This document shows positions 7,227 to 10,040 of a stretch of DNA of 10,040 nt, piece by piece; position 1 is the first letter of the stretch, and each line of letters begins with the position of its first letter. The notes under the pieces were generated by a model that made no database searches, was not told the DNA's origin, and worked only from the letters and a program-made list of their open reading frames with translations. A program made the translations under genes and the position numbers. This DNA comes from an uncultured Gemmatimonadales bacterium (GTDB lineage: Bacteria > Gemmatimonadota > Gemmatimonadetes > Longimicrobiales > Gaopeijiaceae), in contig CALJKZ010000337.1 of NCBI GenBank assembly GCA_937983085.1, positions 1 through 10,040 of the forward strand, in the 5' to 3' direction.

Positions 7227-8149
7227 ATCAAGCCCTCGTCACGCATGGAGACGTACTCGCCGCTGGGGGCGAGGACCAGGTGATCGAGAAAGGCGATCCC
7301 CAAGACGTCCTGTGCTGCGTGGTGGACACGCTGCGTGAGGCGGATGTCCTTGTCGGTGACCGTGAGATCCCCCGCGGGATGGTTGTGTGCGAGAAAGCAG
7401 GACGAGGCCCGAGCGCGCACGGCCGGGGTGAGGAGGTCACGGATGGCGATGGCGACCACGCTCTGGCCGCCCACCGCGACGGTATGCACGGAAAGAAGGC
7501 GGCGCTGGGGGTCGAGGGCCGCACACCAAACATGCTCGACCTCGAGATTCTCGACGCTCTGACTGATCCAGATCGTCTTCGCCATGTCCTCGGACGAGAG
7601 CACCGGCTCGGTGGAATCGAGCGACTTTCGGTCGACATAGCAGGCGCGGGCCAGCTCGAAAGCCGAGGTCACTCGGCGGACAACGGCGCCGGGCAGCCCC
7701 ATGCTCTCGAGGGCCTTCTGGCTGGCGGTGGGGAGACCACGTCCATTCGGGTAGTGCTCCAGAAGAAGCTGGACGGCCTCCTTCGCATTGGGGACGCCCT
7801 CCAGCGCGCGGGTCAACGCGTCCACGGGACGGGGACGCTCGGCAAGGGCCCCGGGCAAGTTGAGCGCAAGCTGGGGAGACACGCGGATCGTCTGCGCCGC
7901 CGCCAATGCCTGGTCCTCGGTCGGAGGCACCTCCATGGTGTCGGGCCACAGCTCCCGGGCAAATCGACGGCCGGCCGGCGTGAGGGCCAGGACCCCGTCG
8001 GGCTCCACCCACTTGCAGATGCCGAGCTTCACCAGATGCGTGGCGGCCCGCAGAGGACCCTTGGGGCGCTTGCCCAAAAGGAGGTCCGCGAGGAGGCGCT
8101 CCTCGAGGTCCGTGAGGGAGTCTCGACGGTCGCGCTTACGCCGAGGCAC
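7223..8149 (-). CDS. radC-like: RadC-like JAMM protein with N-terminal winged helix
   Basis: The product has 308 residues from GTG 8149-8147; GGAGGG (8160-8155) lies five bases upstream, which decides this start over the much longer open frame. Residues about 10-70 look like a winged helix (LVKLGICKWVEP, then LALTPAGRRFARELW). A helix-hairpin-helix-like segment follows (about 123-170; LPTASQKALESMGLPG, then AFELARACYV), as in bacterial RadC. The C-terminal MPN/JAB domain (about 195-308) has the likely catalytic E205 and the metal motif HNHPAGDLTVTDKD, with H255, H257 and D268 and Thr265 where Ser is usual. RadC family members occur widely in phages and mobile elements; their biochemical role is still unclear, and the old DNA-repair assignment was withdrawn. 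The extra N-terminal winged helix is not part of standard RadC and suggests DNA targeting. The gene overlaps its upstream neighbour by 14 bases. Confidence 0.9.
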   Translation of the reverse strand: MPRRKRDRRDSLTDLEERLLADLLLGKRPKGPLRAATHLVKLGICKWVEPDGVLALTPAGRRFARELWPDTMEVPPTEDQALAAAQTIRVSPQLALNLPGALAERPRPVDALTRALEGVPNAKEAVQLLLEHYPNGRGLPTASQKALESMGLPGAVVRRVTSAFELARACYVDRKSLDSTEPVLSSEDMAKTIWISQSVENLEVEHVWCAALDPQRRLLSVHTVAVGGQSVVAIAIRDLLTPAVRARASSCFLAHNHPAGDLTVTDKDIRLTQRVHHAAQDVLGIAFLDHLVLAPSGEYVSMRDEGLI

Positions 8150-8639
8150 GGGGTCCCTCCATGGGAGCATCGAGCCCGTCGCGTCGCGGCAGGGCTTGCA
8201 CGTGTCGGAAGTTGCGAGCCTCCATCCACTCGGAGGGCGACATGCCTCCCACCTGGCCATCGCGGTGGTCTCGGAGGTCGAGCTCGCGCATGACGTCGTC
8301 GAGCATGACCCCGGCCCAGATGTAGCCGCCCTTGAGGAGTCGGGCCGCAGTAGCGATGACTCGCAGGAGTTCGACGCTGCGGGCAAGTCGAAGCGCCACG
8401 AGGCATCCGGCCGCCGTAAGCTCCCCGATCCACACGGGACGGTTGGGGTCGATGGGGCCGACGACCTCACAGTCACGAGCCACATCGGAGAGAACGTCGA
8501 AGGTGAGCAGACCGTCTCGCTGGAGCGCATGAAGGCATTCCTCGGCGTCGCCTTGCAGGGTCGCGCGACCGCAAAGCAAGGAAACGAGGATCGCGCGCTG
8601 GGGCTCAGCATCCCAGGTGTCGATAGTCAAGACGTCCAT
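8136..8639 (-). CDS. Small helical protein, weak similarity to DnaB helicase N-terminal domain
   Basis: The product has 167 residues and starts at ATG 8639-8637, which overlaps the stop of the mom-like gene as TGATG. It is mostly helical. The opening (DAEPQRAILVSLLCG, residues 10-24), the following helix with ECLHALQRDGLL, and a later LARSVELLRVIATAARLL (85-102) are spaced like the helices of the DnaB N-terminal domain, where 'Q-x-x-L-x-x-L' and 'R-x-L-I-x-x-A' elements recur. There is no Walker A or RecA core, so it cannot be a helicase itself. If the likeness is real, it could bind a helicase or primase, as DnaB-N mediates DnaG contacts. The C-terminus (about 120-167) is polar and probably flexible. 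The resemblance is weak; it may be an unrelated helical protein. Confidence 0.75.
   Translation of the reverse strand: MDVLTIDTWDAEPQRAILVSLLCGRATLQGDAEECLHALQRDGLLTFDVLSDVARDCEVVGPIDPNRPVWIGELTAAGCLVALRLARSVELLRVIATAARLLKGGYIWAGVMLDDVMRELDLRDHRDGQVGGMSPSEWMEARNFRHVQALPRRDGLDAPMEGPRASA
8155..8160 (-). promoter_or_regulatory. Ribosome binding site of the radC-like gene
   Basis: GGAGGG on the - strand sits five bases before GTG 8149 and lies inside the end of the preceding gene. It is the reason to start RadC here and not at ATG 8170 or farther upstream, where the frame is a shadow of the neighbouring gene. Confidence 0.7.
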
Positions 8640-9433
8640 CAGGAAGGGATCCCCGTTAGCTTGGGGTAGGGGAGACCGCGTGGCAAGTGCTTTCGCGCTT
8701 TGCGCCGTAGCGTCCAGGCGTATTTGTGGTTACCAGGATGACGCAAAGGGCGACAGAGGGCCGGCACCCAGCGGTTCACCCACGCGACGGCGTCCTCCTC
8801 GGCGCGTAGGGGCTCGGCCCCGAGCTCGACCAGCTCGGCGGTCGCGTAGCGCCAGCCTTGCCGGCGATGGCGGATCTTCGTGAGCGCCCGCCCCGGGATC
8901 ACGCCACCGTCGGGGGTCATCCACTTGCGTTCCGCCTTCGAGCGGCCGAGGTACACCGCATTGTGGGCCTGGTAGATCGTGCCGATGTGGCCCTGGAAGA
9001 CGACGGTCCCGTCTCCCGAAGTCCGGGGGGATGGGTCGGAAAAGCTGACGATGGTCACGACCCCCTCGCGGCGTAACAGCTCGAAAGCACGGGCGAGAAA
9101 CCAGGTCTCGCCATTGGCCGGCACGTCGTCGAGCAGCACGAACCGCCCGAGGTCGACGCACTCCGCCCGCTCTCCGGGGAGATCCCGGTAGGTGGCGAAG
9201 TTCTGGGGAACGGAGAAGACGGCGACGCCGACGAGCGCCTCCCCGCGCCAAAGGCCGAAGCGCCAGCGGGCCGGGGGCATCGTGCCGGAGTAGTGGTGTC
9301 GTGCGACGAACGCCTTGGCCACGCGGTCGGTGGGGATCGGAGCCACCTCGTAGGCGCGGGTGTCGATGGGCTCGCCGGCGGGACGGTAGCTGTCGCGGCC
9401 GCCGTTCCATCGCTGGTTGTGGGCGACGTCCAC
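8639..9433 (-). CDS. mom-like: Mom-like DNA adenine modification protein
   Basis: The product has 264 residues from GTG 9433-9431. Phage Mu Mom converts adenine in DNA into N6-(acetamido/methylcarbamoyl)-adenine, which protects the DNA from many restriction enzymes; it has a GNAT-like fold. Seen here: FVARHHYSGTMPPARWRFG (residues 42-60), GVAVFSVP (69-76), a VDLGRFVL element (93-100) followed by GETWFLARAFELL (108-120), VSFSDP (129-134), and GHIGTIYQAHNAVYLGRS (148-165). The His-His-Tyr-Ser-Gly element, the Arg-containing 'L-x-R' strand, the 'S-x-x-D' strand and the 'G-x-I-Y-Q-A-x-N' element in this order fit the Mom family. The C-terminal 75 residues are basic. GGGGAGG (9446-9440) six bases upstream fixes the start, although the frame opens at 9478. 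The start overlaps the preceding stop as TAGTG. Confidence 0.85.
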   Translation of the reverse strand: MDVAHNQRWNGGRDSYRPAGEPIDTRAYEVAPIPTDRVAKAFVARHHYSGTMPPARWRFGLWRGEALVGVAVFSVPQNFATYRDLPGERAECVDLGRFVLLDDVPANGETWFLARAFELLRREGVVTIVSFSDPSPRTSGDGTVVFQGHIGTIYQAHNAVYLGRSKAERKWMTPDGGVIPGRALTKIRHRRQGWRYATAELVELGAEPLRAEEDAVAWVNRWVPALCRPLRHPGNHKYAWTLRRKARKHLPRGLPYPKLTGIPS

Positions 9434-9705
9434 TACGAGCCTCCCCTCGGGCGGCCGTTCGTGTGGCCGTTCGCGCACTCGCCGGAGTCATGGTGGGCCA
9501 TGAAGCGCAGGGCCCCCGAGACCCCCTCGACGCGCACCCAGGTCTGGCAGTGGGCACAATACTCCTCCACGACCGAGCGCTCGTCGTGCGTGGTGACGGT
9601 GATCTCGGCGCCCTCGGGTCCTTCGTACTCCTGGGTGTGGGGCGTTCGTTCCATGCGCCAGTTTCGTTTGGCGCCGTGGCGCGGGACGGGTTGTTCGGTC
9701 TTCAT
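9433..9705 (-). CDS. Putative zinc-binding protein directly before mom (Com-like position)
   Basis: The product has 90 residues from ATG 9705, with AGGAGGAG (9721-9714) eight bases upstream. The start overlaps the preceding stop as ATGA and the stop overlaps the mom-like GTG as TAGTG. The N-terminal half is basic and polar; a beta-rich segment follows (AEITVTTHDERSVVEEY). The likely metal site is C50-x2-C53 (YCAHCQTW), H71/H72 and C77 (FMAHHDSGEC), a C2HC-type pattern. In phage Mu, Com is a small zinc protein encoded just before and overlapping mom, and it activates mom translation by binding the mRNA. Position, size and zinc pattern agree, but sequence kinship to Com is not evident (Com uses four cysteines). 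Alternatively it could be an unrelated small zinc protein of the same operon. Confidence 0.75.
   Translation of the reverse strand: MKTEQPVPRHGAKRNWRMERTPHTQEYEGPEGAEITVTTHDERSVVEEYCAHCQTWVRVEGVSGALRFMAHHDSGECANGHTNGRPRGGS
9439..9455 (-). promoter_or_regulatory. Possible hairpin hiding the mom-like ribosome site
   Basis: On the - strand the sequence GCCGCCC-GAG-GGGAGGC can fold into a stem of three plus three G-C pairs with one G/A mismatch and a three-base loop. The right arm is most of the GGGGAGG ribosome site (9446-9440) of the mom-like gene. A competing four-pair stem CGAG/CTCG (9449-9446 with 9439-9436) also encloses it. In phage Mu, a structure blocks the mom ribosome site until Com binds. 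GC-rich DNA makes short stems common, so this is suggestive only. Confidence 0.35.
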
Positions 9706-9941
9706 CGTTCGTTCTCCTCCTGGACGAACCTCTGCGCGCGTCGCAGCGTGTCGGTGTGTGCGTGTTGGAATCGGGTGAGCCACTCGTACGTCGTTTTCGC
9801 CTGACGGCGGACGACGCCGAGCAAGAAGCCCTCGGGGCCCCCCTCCCGGTACTCCCAGCGGTCGCGGCCGCAGTTGTACCAGGAGGGAGGGTCCTCATCA
9901 GGCTCGAAGGTAGCCGTGCTGAGTTCGAGCTGCTCGGACAA
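9702..9941 (-). CDS. Small hypothetical protein, 79 residues
   Basis: It starts at TTG 9941-9939, three bases after the stop of the cut-off gene to the right; the ribosome site is poor (GAGTGG), so translation is probably coupled. The sequence has an acidic N-terminus, PPSWYNCGRDRWEY (18-31), GFLLGVVRR (38-46), TTYEWLTRF (50-58) and TLRRAQRFVQEENER (65-79). The order of tryptophan strands, a 'G-x-V' strand, a 'Y-x-W' strand and a final 'A-x-R-x-V-E'-type helix is common in small phage proteins with a compact beta-beta-beta-alpha layout; no function is known to me. It overlaps the next gene by four bases (ATGA). Confidence 0.65.
   Translation of the reverse strand: MSEQLELSTATFEPDEDPPSWYNCGRDRWEYREGGPEGFLLGVVRRQAKTTYEWLTRFQHAHTDTLRRAQRFVQEENER
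9714..9721 (-). promoter_or_regulatory. Strong ribosome binding site for the zinc-protein gene
   Basis: AGGAGGAG on the - strand lies eight bases before ATG 9705, inside the 3' end of the upstream gene. It decides this start over the earlier in-frame start at 9783, which would lie deep inside the upstream gene. Confidence 0.75.
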
Positions 9942-9944
9942 GGT

Positions 9945-10040
9945 TCAAGCCACTCGCCGCAAGTGCGGATGCAGGAAGGTCACGGCGCGCGGCCGGCCCG
10001 TGCTCATAATGAAGGTGTTCCAGCCGCCGACGACGGTGGT
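9945..10040 (-). CDS. C-terminal end of a gene running off the right edge
   Basis: On the - strand an open frame enters from the right edge and ends at TGA 9947-9945, showing 31 residues, including GGWNTFIMSTG and VTFLHPHLRRVA. The stop lies three bases before the TTG start of the next gene, the same tight spacing as in the rest of this operon. The fragment is too short for a family assignment. Confidence 0.5.
   Translation of the reverse strand, partial: TTVVGGWNTFIMSTGRPRAVTFLHPHLRRVA

Noticed and set aside
6404..8293. Very long + strand open frame (629 codons)
   Set aside because: It runs antisense through the primase start, the 172-residue gene and radC. Its product is extremely rich in Arg, Pro and Gly with no domain, as expected from the mirror frame of GC-rich genes.
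8150..8611. Extended N-terminus of the RadC frame up to ATG 8611
   Set aside because: That part is Ser/Pro/Arg/Cys-rich and is an out-of-frame reading of the DnaB-N-like gene. GGAGGG before GTG 8149 marks the real start.
9434..9478. Longer start of the Mom-like protein at GTG 9478
   Set aside because: It lacks a ribosome site and would overlap the zinc-protein gene by 46 bases. GTG 9433 has GGGGAGG at six bases.
9706..9783. Longer start of the zinc protein at 9783
   Set aside because: It would lie inside the 79-residue gene, while ATG 9705 has a strong AGGAGGAG and an ATGA overlap.
1..10040. tRNA genes, CRISPR arrays, insertion sequences, attachment sites
   Set aside because: No cloverleaf-like sequence, regular spaced repeats, transposase or integrase motifs, or long direct repeats were noticed by eye. 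A covariance-model and repeat search would be needed to exclude weak cases.

Overview
The window is uniformly GC-rich, uses many GTG and TTG starts, and is packed with genes. It looks like part of a virus or prophage-like element of a high-GC bacterium. The evidence is a D5/P4-type primase-helicase, a Mu Mom-like DNA modification enzyme, a phage-style RadC protein, a holin-like protein and a run of small membrane proteins. No ribosomal, metabolic, tRNA, integrase, capsid or terminase gene is visible, so neither the host nor the virus family can be named. A large plasmid or integrative element remains possible.

Layout. Positions 1-3705 hold five consecutive genes on the + strand, the first cut by the window edge. 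Each product has one predicted membrane-spanning segment. They are a short protein with a Gly/Pro/Tyr-rich tail, a PAS-domain protein with coiled coils on both sides of its membrane segment, an LLH-holin-like protein, a large protein with a C-terminal anchor, and a protein with an N-terminal anchor. Positions 3702-10040 hold genes on the - strand. Read in the direction of transcription from the right edge these are: a cut-off gene, a 79-aa protein, a 90-aa putative zinc-binding protein, a Mom-like protein, a protein weakly resembling the DnaB N-terminal domain, a winged-helix/RadC fusion, a 172-aa unknown, and a large AEP primase/SF3 helicase. The two gene sets converge and their stop codons share one CTAG at 3702-3705.

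How the genes may work together. The - strand set is a replication and DNA-modification module. The primase-helicase would start and unwind replicating DNA, the DnaB-N-like and RadC-like proteins may assist, and the Mom-like enzyme would modify adenines and shield the DNA from host restriction. The gene before mom encodes a small putative zinc-binding protein whose stop overlaps the mom start (TAGTG). That is the layout of com-mom in phage Mu, where Com is a zinc protein that switches on mom translation. The + strand set could encode membrane components of a virion with an internal lipid layer, or an envelope or lysis cassette. The sequence cannot decide between these.
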